Assembly: GCA_016711045.1 (NCBI GenBank)
Contig: JADJTT010000006.1
Span: 372,001-436,000, forward strand
Length of the DNA: 64,000 nt
Direction: 5' to 3'
Origin: Saprospirales bacterium
GTDB taxonomy: Bacteria; Bacteroidota; Bacteroidia; Chitinophagales; Saprospiraceae
Shown here piece by piece: positions 27,943 to 36,658 of this stretch. The notes below the pieces were generated by a model. It was not told the origin of the DNA. It saw nothing but the letters and a program-made list of their open reading frames with translations, and searched no databases. The position numbers were made by a program, and so were the translations under genes. Each line of letters starts with the position of its first letter. The first letter of the stretch is position 1.

Positions 27943-29943
27943 TTATTCGTAGCTACGGGTTTTGAGCTCCACGTTTTCAAACTTCAGTTCTTCTTTGTGG
28001 AGAATAGGATCCTTGGAAGTATCGGTCCATTCCCAGGCAGCTACGTAGGCAAAATTTTTGTCGTCTCGCTTGGCTTCGCCTTTTTCATCCTGGTATTCAT
28101 CGCGGAAGTGGCCGCCGCAGCTTTCGTTGCGGTTCAGGGCGTCGAGCATCATGAGTTCGCCCAGTTCGAGGAAATCTGCTACGCGGTGGGCTTTTTCCAA
28201 TTCGGGGTTGAACTCATTGAGTTCGCCGGGCACGAAGAGGTCTTTGTAGAACTCTTCCCGCAATTCGCGTATTAGTTGGCGACCTTTGGTGAGGTCTTCG
28301 GCGTTGCGGGACATCCCGCAATTATCCCACATGATCTTGCCCAGACGGCGATGGAAGCTCTCGGCGGACTGATTGCCTTTGATATTCATCAATTTGCTCA
28401 GGCGCTCTTGTACCTCCCCTGCTGTTTTGAGGAATTCAGGTGCATTCGGGTCGATCTTCGGCGTCCGGATCTCGCCGCTAAGGAAGTTGCCAACGGTGTA
28501 GGGGGCTACGAAATAGCCATCGGCCAGGCCCTGCATGAGTGCAGAGGCGCCCAGGCGGTTGGCGCCGTGGTCGGAAAAGTTGGCTTCGCCCAAAACAAAA
28601 AGGCCCGGTATGTTGGTTTCCAGGTTGTAATCGACCCAAACGCCACCCATGGTATAGTGTACTGCCGGATAGATCTTCATCGGCAGTTTGTACGGGTTCT
28701 CCCCGGTGATCTTTTCGTACATCTCGAAAAGGTTGCCGTATTTTTCTTCGATCACTTTTTCACCCAACTGACGGATGGTAGCCGCATCGGCGTCGTGTAT
28801 GCCTTTGACATGGGCCTCGGAGCGTCCGTAGCGTTCGAATGCGGCGGAAAAGTCGAGGAATACGGCCAGTCCGGTAGGCGCTACACCCAGTCCTTCGTCG
28901 CAGGCCACTTTGGCGGCGCGGGAAGCGACGTCGCGCGGCACGAGGTTTCCAAATGCGGGGTAGCGGCGCTCGAGGAAATAATCGCGATCTGCTTCGGGGA
29001 TATCGGTTCCTTTTTTTCGCCCTTCCTGGATTGCTTTTGCGTCTTCTTTTTTCTTGGGCACCCATACCCGGCCATCGTTGCGCAAGCTTTCCGACATAAG
29101 CGTGAGCTTGGATTGATAGTCCCCTGATTGCGGAATGCAGGTTGGATGGATTTGGGTAAAGCACGGGTTGGCCATGAGGGCGCCGCGACGAACGGCTCGC
29201 CAGGCTGCAGTGGCGTTGCAGTTCATCGCGTTGGTGGAGAGGTAGAACACGTTGCCGTAGCCGCCTGTGCAGAGGAGCACGGCGTGGGCGGCGTGGCGTT
29301 CCAACTCGCCGGTCACCAGGTTGCGGGCTATGATGCCCCGCGCTTTCCCGTCGATGGTGACGACGTCGAGCATTTCGTGGCGGTTGTACATTTCCACGCT
29401 ACCCCGCGCGATCTGGCGGGAGAGCGCCTGGTAGGCGCCGATCAGCAATTGCTGCCCTGTCTGGCCTTTGGCGTAGAAGGTACGGCTCACCTGTACCCCG
29501 CCGAAAGAGCGATTTTCGAGCAATCCGCCGTATTCGCGGGCGAACGGCACGCCTTGTGCCACGGCCTGATCGATGATGTTGTTGCTCACCTCTGCCAGGC
29601 GATGCACGTTGGCTTCGCGGGAGCGGTAGTCCCCCCCTTTGATCGTATCGTAAAAAAGGCGATACACGCTATCGCCGTCGTTGGAATAGTTTTTCGCCGC
29701 GTTGATCCCTCCCTGTGCGGCGATGGAGTGTGCCCGGCGGGGACTGTCGTGGAAGGTGAAGCATTTGACGTTGTATCCAAGCTCACCCAGGCTGGCAGCA
29801 GCGGCGGCCCCGGCGAGGCCTGAGCCGACGACGATGATTTCCAGTCGGCGTTTATTGTTGGGGGCTACCAGTGGAACCGTACTTTGGTAGGTCGTCCACT
29901 TTTCGGCAAGAGGCCCTGGAGGTGTTTTTCCGTCGAGTTTCAT
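27943..29943 (-). CDS. sdhA: Succinate dehydrogenase/fumarate reductase flavoprotein subunit
   Basis: The 666-residue catalytic subunit oxidises succinate to fumarate in the TCA cycle and passes electrons to SdhB. It shows the FAD-binding motif VVGSGLAGAAAAASLGELG near residue 36, the FAD-linking histidine region RRAHSIAAQGGINAAKN near 70, the substrate loop HPTCIPQSGDYQSKL, and the C-terminal FAD motif GLFVLGEANFSDHGANRLG. Length and the C-terminal extension match the b558-type (class of Bacteroidota and Bacillus) enzymes. It follows sdhC by 47 bases and precedes sdhB by 30. No defect is seen. Confidence 0.96.
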   Translation of the reverse strand: MKLDGKTPPGPLAEKWTTYQSTVPLVAPNNKRRLEIIVVGSGLAGAAAAASLGELGYNVKCFTFHDSPRRAHSIAAQGGINAAKNYSNDGDSVYRLFYDTIKGGDYRSREANVHRLAEVSNNIIDQAVAQGVPFAREYGGLLENRSFGGVQVSRTFYAKGQTGQQLLIGAYQALSRQIARGSVEMYNRHEMLDVVTIDGKARGIIARNLVTGELERHAAHAVLLCTGGYGNVFYLSTNAMNCNATAAWRAVRRGALMANPCFTQIHPTCIPQSGDYQSKLTLMSESLRNDGRVWVPKKKEDAKAIQEGRKKGTDIPEADRDYFLERRYPAFGNLVPRDVASRAAKVACDEGLGVAPTGLAVFLDFSAAFERYGRSEAHVKGIHDADAATIRQLGEKVIEEKYGNLFEMYEKITGENPYKLPMKIYPAVHYTMGGVWVDYNLETNIPGLFVLGEANFSDHGANRLGASALMQGLADGYFVAPYTVGNFLSGEIRTPKIDPNAPEFLKTAGEVQERLSKLMNIKGNQSAESFHRRLGKIMWDNCGMSRNAEDLTKGRQLIRELREEFYKDLFVPGELNEFNPELEKAHRVADFLELGELMMLDALNRNESCGGHFRDEYQDEKGEAKRDDKNFAYVAAWEWTDTSKDPILHKEELKFENVELKTRSYE

Positions 29944-29990
29944 ATTCGGAATGTTTTATGTTCAGCTCGAAAGCTAGCGTGATCAATGAA

Positions 29991-30680
29991 TTATTTGAAG
30001 AAGAAATAGTAGATGGGCATGGACGCAAAGAGCAGTGGTACGAAAATGGAGTAGACCCATCCCAGGAACCGGATCACCGGGGTATATTTCTTGTGTTTGA
30101 TACCCAGTGTCTGAAAAGCGCTTTGGAAGCCATGCAACAAGTGGAAAAAGAGCCCTACCATAGCAAGTACGTAGATCGCTACGATCCAGCCAATTTGGAA
30201 AGAAGCCCCTACGAGCGCAAAAACATCCTGGTATTCTTCTCCATCGTACATGACAACAGGGGGAGCGCCAAATTTCACTTTCCACCAGAAATCGCCCATA
30301 TGGATACCCAGAAAGACCAGGATAAGCAGGCCAAGGTAGGCCATATTGCGCGAAGCGAAAGAGTTAGTGTTGGTCGTACGCGTCACCTTCACCGCATAGT
30401 TTTGTCCGCCTCGGGCACTTCGGTTTTGCACCCACAATGCGATGCCTTGAATGGCGTGTAATAAAATGAAGAGATACAGTAAAATGGCAATGGCTTCAAT
30501 GACCGGGTTGTGCGTCATGAAATGGGAAAAAACGTTGTAGGCATAACCCTGGTCTCCCTTGAACAACTGCATGTTCCCATAAAGGTGCACGCAGAGGAAC
30601 AAGATCAGAAAAAGGCCGGTTAAACTCATTACGAGTTTTTGGCCCAGCGATGAGGTAATGAACTTGGTAAACCAACTCAT
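29991..30680 (-). CDS. sdhC: Succinate dehydrogenase cytochrome b558 subunit
   Basis: This 229-residue membrane anchor has five hydrophobic helices, as in single-subunit type B quinol:fumarate reductases, and histidines placed for two b hemes (LCVHLYGN, LLHAIQGI, FLGIHMGDFW, FFHLLHGFQSA). It ties SdhAB to the inner membrane and reduces menaquinone. First gene of the minus-strand sdhCAB operon; a promoter with exact TTG-N20-TACTTTTG spacing lies ~95 bases upstream, giving a 5' leader of about 85–90 bases. Confidence 0.95.
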   Translation of the reverse strand: MSWFTKFITSSLGQKLVMSLTGLFLILFLCVHLYGNMQLFKGDQGYAYNVFSHFMTHNPVIEAIAILLYLFILLHAIQGIALWVQNRSARGGQNYAVKVTRTTNTNSFASRNMAYLGLLILVFLGIHMGDFWWKVKFGAPPVVMYDGEEYQDVFALVGASFQIGWIVAIYVLAMVGLFFHLLHGFQSAFQTLGIKHKKYTPVIRFLGWVYSIFVPLLFASMPIYYFFFK

Positions 30681-30774
30681 GTGTTCCGTTTTGTTTTTTT
30701 TCTTGAAAAAGTGCTGTCACCGCGCCCGGGAATCACTGTTTTTAGGCACTTACCCGTAATTTTAGCGAGATGAG

Positions 30775-30805
30775 CAAAAGTATCTAATAAAAGGGATTTG
30801 CCCAA
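30775..30805 (-). promoter_or_regulatory. Promoter of sdhCAB
   Basis: On the minus strand TTG (30805–30803), 20 bases, then TACTTTTG (30782–30775). This fits the Bacteroidota -33/-7 consensus TTTG-N19–21-TAnnTTTG. Confidence 0.65.
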
Positions 30806-30874
30806 TACTGGTTCATGCTTAGGGCAAAGAGAGGAATTATTTAGAATCTATCTAAAATGCAAAGGCTTCAATTC

Positions 30875-31032
30875 TAGTGACCCGGTCACTAGTCACCGGG
30901 TCAGTTAGAACATTATGTTCCACGGCTCTCATGGGACGGGAGCACCTTATTTTTTAGGGATTACGCAACTTAGTTGAGGGTTGTAGCATTTTATTGTAGT
31001 GACCGGGTGACTAAGTGACCGGGTGACTTAGT
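30875..31032. repeat. GTGACCGGGTGACT iterated repeats (loci 2 and 3) in a 374-bp gap
   Basis: TAGTGACCCGGTCACTA (30875–30891) is a 17-bp palindrome followed by GTCACCGGGTCA. A second block at 30997–31032 has TAGTGACCGGGTGACTA directly followed by AGTGACCGGGTGACTTAG. Both are in the gap between sdhC and the plus-strand hypothetical gene. The rest of this gap holds the sdh promoter; no gene was seen. Confidence 0.8.
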
Positions 31033-31054
31033 TACAGTTTAATACCATCCGTAA

Positions 31055-31582
31055 ATGGCCGAACATTCACACGAACACACCGAAAAACGGGAAATCCGCA
31101 TTCCTTTTTCCCAATTCCTGGAGCACTTTCCAGAAGTCCCGCTGCCGACGATATTGAGCGAAGAAACAGCGCATAGCTTCAGTAAGGAAAATGAAGTCCT
31201 CCACTCCCTGATCATCGATCAATATTTCATGCCGCTGGAAGGGGATATGGATGAATTTACAGAGATTGTGCCCTGCTTCCGTTTTCCCGAAACCAAAGAT
31301 TTTCACGCGATCGTTTACTGGAAAGCCGGGCTATTGCAATACTATTTCATCCTGGTAACGCTTTCGCTCAAAGGGGAACTCATCGACAGAAGAGTGCTTG
31401 CCGGAACTTTTGTTGACGGGGAAACCGTTACACAGTCAGTCGCGACCATCGATGAAGATTGGATCATTACGATTGTGACGGGACAGGCCAAGACGGATAG
31501 AGGTGCGCTGTACGACGCCACTGCCAGTAAAACGACCAGCGTCGAGGTGATGCCCGATGGGTCCATTATCGATAGCGAGTAG
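31055..31582 (+). CDS. Conserved hypothetical protein upstream of RNase R
   Basis: This 175-residue soluble protein has a His/Glu-rich start (MAEHSHEHTEKREIRIP) and mixed alpha/beta content (DFHAIVYWKAGLLQYYFILVTLSLKGELIDRR), with no signal peptide, membrane segment or recognised motif. The repeated hydrophobic strands and the ending VEVMPDGSIIDSE suggest a compact beta-rich domain. It is not recognised. It precedes rnr by 39 bases on the same strand, so it is probably co-transcribed, but no function follows from that. Confidence 0.7.
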   Translation: MAEHSHEHTEKREIRIPFSQFLEHFPEVPLPTILSEETAHSFSKENEVLHSLIIDQYFMPLEGDMDEFTEIVPCFRFPETKDFHAIVYWKAGLLQYYFILVTLSLKGELIDRRVLAGTFVDGETVTQSVATIDEDWIITIVTGQAKTDRGALYDATASKTTSVEVMPDGSIIDSE

Positions 31583-31621
31583 CCGAAAGGCGAACAATAA
31601 GTAGAAAATTAGAAAACCAAC

Positions 31622-33778
31622 ATGACGAAAAAGAATTTCAAAAAAAAGAAAGAAATCAGATTACCCTCAAAAGACCTGCAACAAACAATCCTGAAACTGT
31701 TCAAATCCGATCCGAAGAAGCGACTCAATCCCAAGCAAGTCGCCAAAAAACTCCAGATAGACAACAACAGAGACAGCGTGCAAAGTGCGATGGAGCAATT
31801 AGTCTCCTCCAAACAGCTCATTGCATTGGGTGATTATAAATTCAAAATAAGCCCGACAGCTATACCCGCACCGGAGAAAAAAACGGTAGAGGGTGTAGTG
31901 GATATAACCCGCACCGGTTCGGGTTTCATCGTTTGCGAAGGGATGGAAGAAGATATCTTCGTGCCCTCCAAGAGCATGGGTTCCGCACTGAATGGCGACC
32001 GGGTGAAGATCGCTTATTGGAGAGGTCGCGGCCGCCGTAAAATGGAAGGGGAAGTACTGGAAGTGATCGAACGGGCCACCGAATACTTTGTCGGTACCAT
32101 TCGGATCTCCTCCCGATATGCCTTTGTCGTGCCCGATCCTTTCAAAATGCCGGTCGATATTTTTGTACGACTGGAACAGATCAACGGCGCACGCGATGGC
32201 GAAAAAGTCGTCGTGAAGGTCGTCGAGTGGCAGAGCGATAAAAACCGCAATCCCGTCGGGATCGTGACCGATGTGCTGGGCGCCGCCGGCTCCAGCGATA
32301 TCGAAATGAAGTCGATTTTGATCAACAACGGCTTCCAACTGAGTTTCCCCCAATCCGTATTGGATGAATCCGAATCGCTCAACGGAGAGATCATGGAAGA
32401 AGAAGTAGCCAAACGGAGAGATTTCCGAGGAGTGCTTACCTTCACCATCGACCCCGTCGACGCCAAGGATTTTGACGATGCGCTTTCTTTCCGAAAGCTG
32501 GAAAACGGTAACCTGGAAGTTGGCGTGCACATCGCCGATGTGACGCACTTTCTCACGCCTGGCAGCGCGCTCGACCAGGAAGGCTACAAGCGCTCCACTT
32601 CGGTGTACCTCGTCGACCGGGTACTGCCCATGCTCCCCGAAAAACTGTCGAACGAACTGTGTTCCCTTCGCCCGAATGAAGATAAATACACCTTCTCCGC
32701 TGTTTTTGAATTTGATGAAAATGACCGGGTGGTGAGCCGTTGGTTTGGCAAGACTCTCATCCATTCCGACCGCCGATTTGCTTATGAAGAAGCGCAAGCG
32801 ATCATGGAAAAAGGGGAGGGTGATTTTTTTCAAGAATTAGGGATACTCAACCGCATCGCCAAAAAGCTCCGCAAACAACGTTTCGAATCCGGTTCGATCG
32901 ATTTTGATGCCGATGAGGTGCGGTTCCGTCTGGATGAGCACGGGGTGCCGATCGAAGTGTTCATCAAAGAACGCGTCGACGCCCACATGCTGATCGAAGA
33001 TTTTATGCTCCTGGCCAACCGCGAGGTGGCTACGTATATCCATGAAAAAGGGAATGGGGAAGAAATTCCCTTTGTGTATCGTATTCACGACGAACCCGAT
33101 CCGGCGAAAGTAGCTGAACTGGCTGCCTTTGCTAAGGAAATGGGCTTCGAAATGCGGATCAACTCCCCCAAGGATATCGCCAATTCCTTCAACCGGCTGG
33201 CCGAACAGTCCAAACTCGATCCGGGGCTGCGACTCCTCGAGCCCCTGGCCATCCGCACGATGGCCAAGGCCGCTTATTCTTCAGACAATATCGGCCACTA
33301 CGGACTGGCCTTTCCCTATTATACACACTTCACTTCGCCCATCCGCCGCTATTCCGACGTACTGGTGCATCGCGTGTTGTTTGAAAACCTCGGCGAACAA
33401 ATAACCCGGGTCAACAAAGCACACCTCGAGGAGCGTTGCAAGCACATCTCCATGCAGGAACGCAAGGCCATGGGCGCCGAGCGGGAATCCATCAAATACA
33501 AGCAGGTGGAATTCATGACCAAACACATCGGCGAAATATTCGAAGGCCGTATCTCCGGCATCATCGACCGCGGTATGTTTGTCGAACTGATCGAAACCAA
33601 ATGTGAAGGCCTCATCGGCTTCGAAACCCTTGGCGAACCCTTTGAGATCGAAGACAATCGCCTGCGTGTCCGGGGCCTTCGCTCCAAGCGCATCATCAAA
33701 ATGGGCGACCTCATCAAGGTGCTTATTGTGGATGCGGATATGGGGAGACGGCAGATTGAGATGGAACTTGTTGAGTAG
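31622..33778 (+). CDS. rnr: Ribonuclease R
   Basis: This 718-residue 3'-to-5' exoribonuclease degrades structured RNA and helps rRNA quality control. It has a basic start (MTKKNFKKKKEIRLP), a winged-helix segment (~20–75), cold-shock OB domains (~80–230), the RNB catalytic domain (~260–590; TIDPVDAKDFDDALSF with the four Mg-binding aspartates, and HFTSPIRRYSDVLVHR), and a C-terminal S1 domain (GRISGIIDRGMFVELIETKCEG). Length matches the family. A long inverted repeat follows the stop and may terminate both it and the converging guaD. Confidence 0.97.
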   Translation: MTKKNFKKKKEIRLPSKDLQQTILKLFKSDPKKRLNPKQVAKKLQIDNNRDSVQSAMEQLVSSKQLIALGDYKFKISPTAIPAPEKKTVEGVVDITRTGSGFIVCEGMEEDIFVPSKSMGSALNGDRVKIAYWRGRGRRKMEGEVLEVIERATEYFVGTIRISSRYAFVVPDPFKMPVDIFVRLEQINGARDGEKVVVKVVEWQSDKNRNPVGIVTDVLGAAGSSDIEMKSILINNGFQLSFPQSVLDESESLNGEIMEEEVAKRRDFRGVLTFTIDPVDAKDFDDALSFRKLENGNLEVGVHIADVTHFLTPGSALDQEGYKRSTSVYLVDRVLPMLPEKLSNELCSLRPNEDKYTFSAVFEFDENDRVVSRWFGKTLIHSDRRFAYEEAQAIMEKGEGDFFQELGILNRIAKKLRKQRFESGSIDFDADEVRFRLDEHGVPIEVFIKERVDAHMLIEDFMLLANREVATYIHEKGNGEEIPFVYRIHDEPDPAKVAELAAFAKEMGFEMRINSPKDIANSFNRLAEQSKLDPGLRLLEPLAIRTMAKAAYSSDNIGHYGLAFPYYTHFTSPIRRYSDVLVHRVLFENLGEQITRVNKAHLEERCKHISMQERKAMGAERESIKYKQVEFMTKHIGEIFEGRISGIIDRGMFVELIETKCEGLIGFETLGEPFEIEDNRLRVRGLRSKRIIKMGDLIKVLIVDADMGRRQIEMELVE

Positions 33779-33783
33779 TTTTC

Positions 33784-33859
33784 AGTTTTCAGTGTTTAAT
33801 TTTCAGTTTTATGATGGTAATTTTCTCAACTAAAAACTGAAAATTAAACACTAAAAACT
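33784..33859. terminator. Inverted repeat between converging rnr and guaD
   Basis: A 27-base arm (33784–33810) is matched at 26 of 27 positions by its inverse at 33833–33859, with TTTTCAGT words repeated in the left arm. It reaches into the guaD stop codon. Position suggests a two-way terminator. Confidence 0.6.
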
Positions 33860-34343
33860 AATAAACCTTCTTCCCATCCATCCCCCGCCACTCTGCAAAT
33901 AGCTTCAGCCCTTCCTCGCGCAATAGCTGCGTGGCAGGGATTGCACGGACTTCCAGCGGGAGCTTCAATTCATCGTAGATGAACTGATCGTCGAACTGAG
34001 CGTGCTCAGCCGCATCCTGATGCGAGGTGGCGAAAACGATGCGGGTGGGACGAGCCCAATAGATGGCCCCCATGCACATGGGGCAGGGCTCGCTCGAGCA
34101 ATAGATCGTACAGTTTTCCAATTGAAAATCGTTCAACACCCCGCAGGCCCGGCGGATAGCCGTTATTTCGGCATGCGCGGTGGGGTCGTTGGTGGCCAGC
34201 ACTTCGTTGTGCCCCTCCCCGATGACCCGGCCGTCCTTGACGATGACAGCGCCGAAGGGCCCGCCGGCGCCTTTGCGCATGCCTTCGTAGGCCAGGGCGA
34301 TAGCGCGTTCAAGAAATTGACGATCTGTGGAGGTGGTATGCAT
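33858..34343 (-). CDS. guaD: Guanine deaminase
   Basis: This 161-residue enzyme of the cytidine-deaminase fold converts guanine to xanthine. Zinc ligands are in TAHAEITAIRRAC (His, with Glu as proton shuttle) and SSEPCPMCMGAIYWARP (two Cys). Similarity to Bacillus GuaD extends beyond the motifs: GGPFGAVIVKDG, SNDPTAHAE-like TNDPTAHAE, FDDQFIYDEL and the terminal AWR…KKEY-like EWRGMDGKKVY, which TadA lacks. ATG 34343 follows a TATTTTTG box by only five bases, so the mRNA is nearly leaderless. It shares a symmetrical promoter region with the divergent DUF819 permease, which suggests a joint role in purine or nucleobase handling (inference). Confidence 0.9.
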   Translation of the reverse strand: MHTTSTDRQFLERAIALAYEGMRKGAGGPFGAVIVKDGRVIGEGHNEVLATNDPTAHAEITAIRRACGVLNDFQLENCTIYCSSEPCPMCMGAIYWARPTRIVFATSHQDAAEHAQFDDQFIYDELKLPLEVRAIPATQLLREEGLKLFAEWRGMDGKKVY

Positions 34344-34348
34344 GAATA

Positions 34349-34405
34349 CAAAAATAATATAAAAAGGGTGTAGGCGCAGTCGGCGCCCTTTTTATATTAT
34401 TTTTG
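34349..34405. promoter_or_regulatory. Symmetrical bidirectional promoter between guaD and DUF819 gene
   Basis: A perfect 20-bp inverted repeat (34349–34368 and 34386–34405) surrounds a 17-base GC-rich centre. Each arm ends in TATTTTTG, an exact TAnnTTTG -7 box, pointing outward. The ATG lies 5 bases beyond it on each side (guaD at 34343, DUF819 gene at 34411). Confidence 0.7.
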
Positions 34406-34410
34406 GATCT

Positions 34411-35664
34411 ATGGAACCCATTTTTACCAACGACGCTATCGTGCTGGGCATTATTCTGGCGGTACTGGCCGGTATTTTCGTGACCTCCCAATCGGCACAC
34501 CCGTTTTGGAAGACGTTTTACAAGTTCGTGCCGGCACTGTTGCTGGCGTACCTGATCCCGGCCTTGCTGCACTGGCCCCTGGGACTCATTTCGGGCGACC
34601 ATTCCAACCTGTATTTCATCGCATCCCGCTACCTGTTGCCCGCGAGCCTCGTGCTGCTCTGTTTGAGTATCGACTTTAAGGGGATCATTAACCTGGGTCC
34701 CAAGGCTCTGATCGTCTTTTTGGCAGGAACACTGGGCGTGGTACTCGGCGGACCGGTCGCTTTGCTCACCGTGATCTATTTTTTTCCGGGGCTGATACCC
34801 GTCTCACCCGACGAGCTTTGGCGTGGCCTTTCCACCATCGCCGGAAGCTGGATCGGCGGTAGTGCCAACCAGACGGCGATGAAAGAGATCTTCCAGGTAG
34901 ACGACAACCTGTTTGGTACCGTGGTCATTGTCGATGTAGTGGTAGCGTATGTCTGGATGGGCGTGTTGCTGTATGGCGCCAATGTCACCGAGCGGATAGA
35001 CCGCTGGCTGCAGGCCGACACCTCTGCCATCGAGGCCCTCAAGGAGCGGGTAGCCGCTTTCCGGGCGAAGGTGGAGCGGATACCTACCACTACCGATACC
35101 CTCACTTTGCTGGCGGTGACGTTTGCCTGCGTGGGACTGGCCCACTGGGCCGCCGATACTATTAGTCCCTGGCTGAAAATACAGCATTTTTCGGGGCTCA
35201 ACTGGCTGGAGGACGGCTATTTCTGGCTCATCGTGGTGGCAACAACCCTGGGTTTGGGCTTGTCCTTTACCCGTTTCCGCGACCTGGAAGGAGTAGGCGC
35301 TTCCCGTTATGGCACGATCTTCATCTACATAATGGTGGCCACGATCGGGATGAAGATGAACCTGCGCGAGGTGTTTGAACACCTGGGGCTTTTTGCAGTG
35401 GGCATCATCTGGATGTTGATCCATATTCTGGTCTTGCTGGTGGTGGCAAAATTGATAAAAGCGCCTTTTTTCTTTGTGGCCGTAGGCAGCCAGGCGAATA
35501 TCGGCGGAGCAGCTTCGGCGCCAGTGGTCGCTTCGGCTTTTAGCCCCGCCCTGGCCCCTGTAGGTGTGCTGCTGGCGGTGCTTGGCTATGCGTTGGGCAC
35601 CTATGCGGCGCTGCTTTGTGCCTGGCTGATGGAACTGGTAGCTACCGGACAAACCATTGGTTGA
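34411..35664 (+). CDS. DUF819 family membrane protein (putative permease)
   Basis: This 417-residue polytopic protein with about ten to twelve membrane helices fits DUF819 (YjcL-like). Conserved features are the loop SWIGGSANQTAMKE near residue 147 and the late GSQANIGGAASAPVVASAF near 362, two inverted repeats with a helix break as in secondary transporters. The substrate is unknown. It is transcribed divergently from guaD through a shared palindromic promoter, so a link with purines is possible but only by inference. Its stop overlaps the end of the converging GH113-like gene by 23 bases. Confidence 0.82.
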   Translation: MEPIFTNDAIVLGIILAVLAGIFVTSQSAHPFWKTFYKFVPALLLAYLIPALLHWPLGLISGDHSNLYFIASRYLLPASLVLLCLSIDFKGIINLGPKALIVFLAGTLGVVLGGPVALLTVIYFFPGLIPVSPDELWRGLSTIAGSWIGGSANQTAMKEIFQVDDNLFGTVVIVDVVVAYVWMGVLLYGANVTERIDRWLQADTSAIEALKERVAAFRAKVERIPTTTDTLTLLAVTFACVGLAHWAADTISPWLKIQHFSGLNWLEDGYFWLIVVATTLGLGLSFTRFRDLEGVGASRYGTIFIYIMVATIGMKMNLREVFEHLGLFAVGIIWMLIHILVLLVVAKLIKAPFFFVAVGSQANIGGAASAPVVASAFSPALAPVGVLLAVLGYALGTYAALLCAWLMELVATGQTIG

Positions 35665-36658
35665 TCACCTGTTCGGCTTTTTTCCCTTGCGGGGTATAGT
35701 CGCGCTCCGGGTAGCCTTCGTGCTCTTCGGTCCCGGGAAACCATTTCCACAAAAAGCTCCCTGCCCACCAGGGTTCGTCCCAAAAGGTGGCAAAAAGTGC
35801 TTCCAGCGCGTTGGCCTGCGCCTGTTCGTTGACCGGAACGCTGCGCACGTGTTTTTCCAACTCCCAGTTCTCGTAGGCGCATTGGTCAACACTCAGGTAG
35901 CCATATTCGGTAAAAAGCACCGGCCGGCCATATCGTGCGGAGGTCTTTTTGATCTTTCGCACAATGGGTTTCCAGGCTTTTTGCAGTTCCTGTACCGATG
36001 GGGTAGGGGTTTCGCTCAGCGGAAAATACGCGTCGATGCCGATAAAATCGACTGCGTCCCAAAAAGTGATACCGGCGTATTCATCCCAATTGGCGGCATA
36101 GACGAAAGGCCCTTCGTAGCAGCCGCGGAGTTGGCCAGCCATATCGCGCCAAAAATCCGGACGCTGGGTGGCGCTCAGCTTGATTTCCGTGCCGATGCAG
36201 AGTAAATCGACATTTATCTCCTGGGCAAGGTCCGCCATATAGCCCATAAAACGGAGGTAATTACATTCCCATTCATGCCAGTCGGCTTCGTTATCAAAAT
36301 GGATGTCGCCCGGCCAGCTGCCATGCAGGTAGAGCTGTGGTTTGAGCATCACCTTCAGGCCAGCCTGGTGGGCCAGTTCGACGGTGCGTCGGAGTCCTTC
36401 CGGTCGTTCGCCCCACCATTGCCACGGAGCGATATCGTAGCGGATATCGGTCTGCCCCTGTCTGGAAAAAGCGATCGGCACCACGGCTATCCAATCGGCG
36501 CCCAGTTCGCAGAGCGGCGTCATGGGATCGGTTTGGTAAGGCGACCGGGTAGACACCAGGGTAATGCCTTTGGCTTTGTGTATGGCCTCGGGAGACACGT
36601 ATGTACCCGGGATTGATAAAAATAAGGGTAGAAAGAGTAAGTTGTAAAAGGTGCTCAT
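35642..36658 (-). CDS. Glycoside hydrolase family 113-like protein
   Basis: This 338-residue protein has a hydrophobic start (MSTFYNLLFLPLFLSIPG, likely signal peptide) and a TIM barrel. GH113-type motifs: GADWIAVVPIAFSR, WQWWGERPEGL, GLKVMLKPQLYLHGSWPG, LLCIGTEIK (acid/base Glu) and VLFTEYGYLS (nucleophile Glu), then FLWKWFPG. GH113 members are beta-mannanases, though the common Bacteroidota form is not characterised. The frame is open to 36724 but ATG 36658 gives the signal sequence. The decayed gene upstream ends within 4 bases of this start. Confidence 0.85.
   Translation of the reverse strand: MSTFYNLLFLPLFLSIPGTYVSPEAIHKAKGITLVSTRSPYQTDPMTPLCELGADWIAVVPIAFSRQGQTDIRYDIAPWQWWGERPEGLRRTVELAHQAGLKVMLKPQLYLHGSWPGDIHFDNEADWHEWECNYLRFMGYMADLAQEINVDLLCIGTEIKLSATQRPDFWRDMAGQLRGCYEGPFVYAANWDEYAGITFWDAVDFIGIDAYFPLSETPTPSVQELQKAWKPIVRKIKKTSARYGRPVLFTEYGYLSVDQCAYENWELEKHVRSVPVNEQAQANALEALFATFWDEPWWAGSFLWKWFPGTEEHEGYPERDYTPQGKKAEQVINQWFVR

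Noticed and set aside
28276..29127. 283-codon plus-strand open frame opposite sdhA
   Set aside because: It mirrors the sdhA codons on the opposite strand, has no recognisable domain, and no promoter box was found; a shadow of a GC-rich gene.
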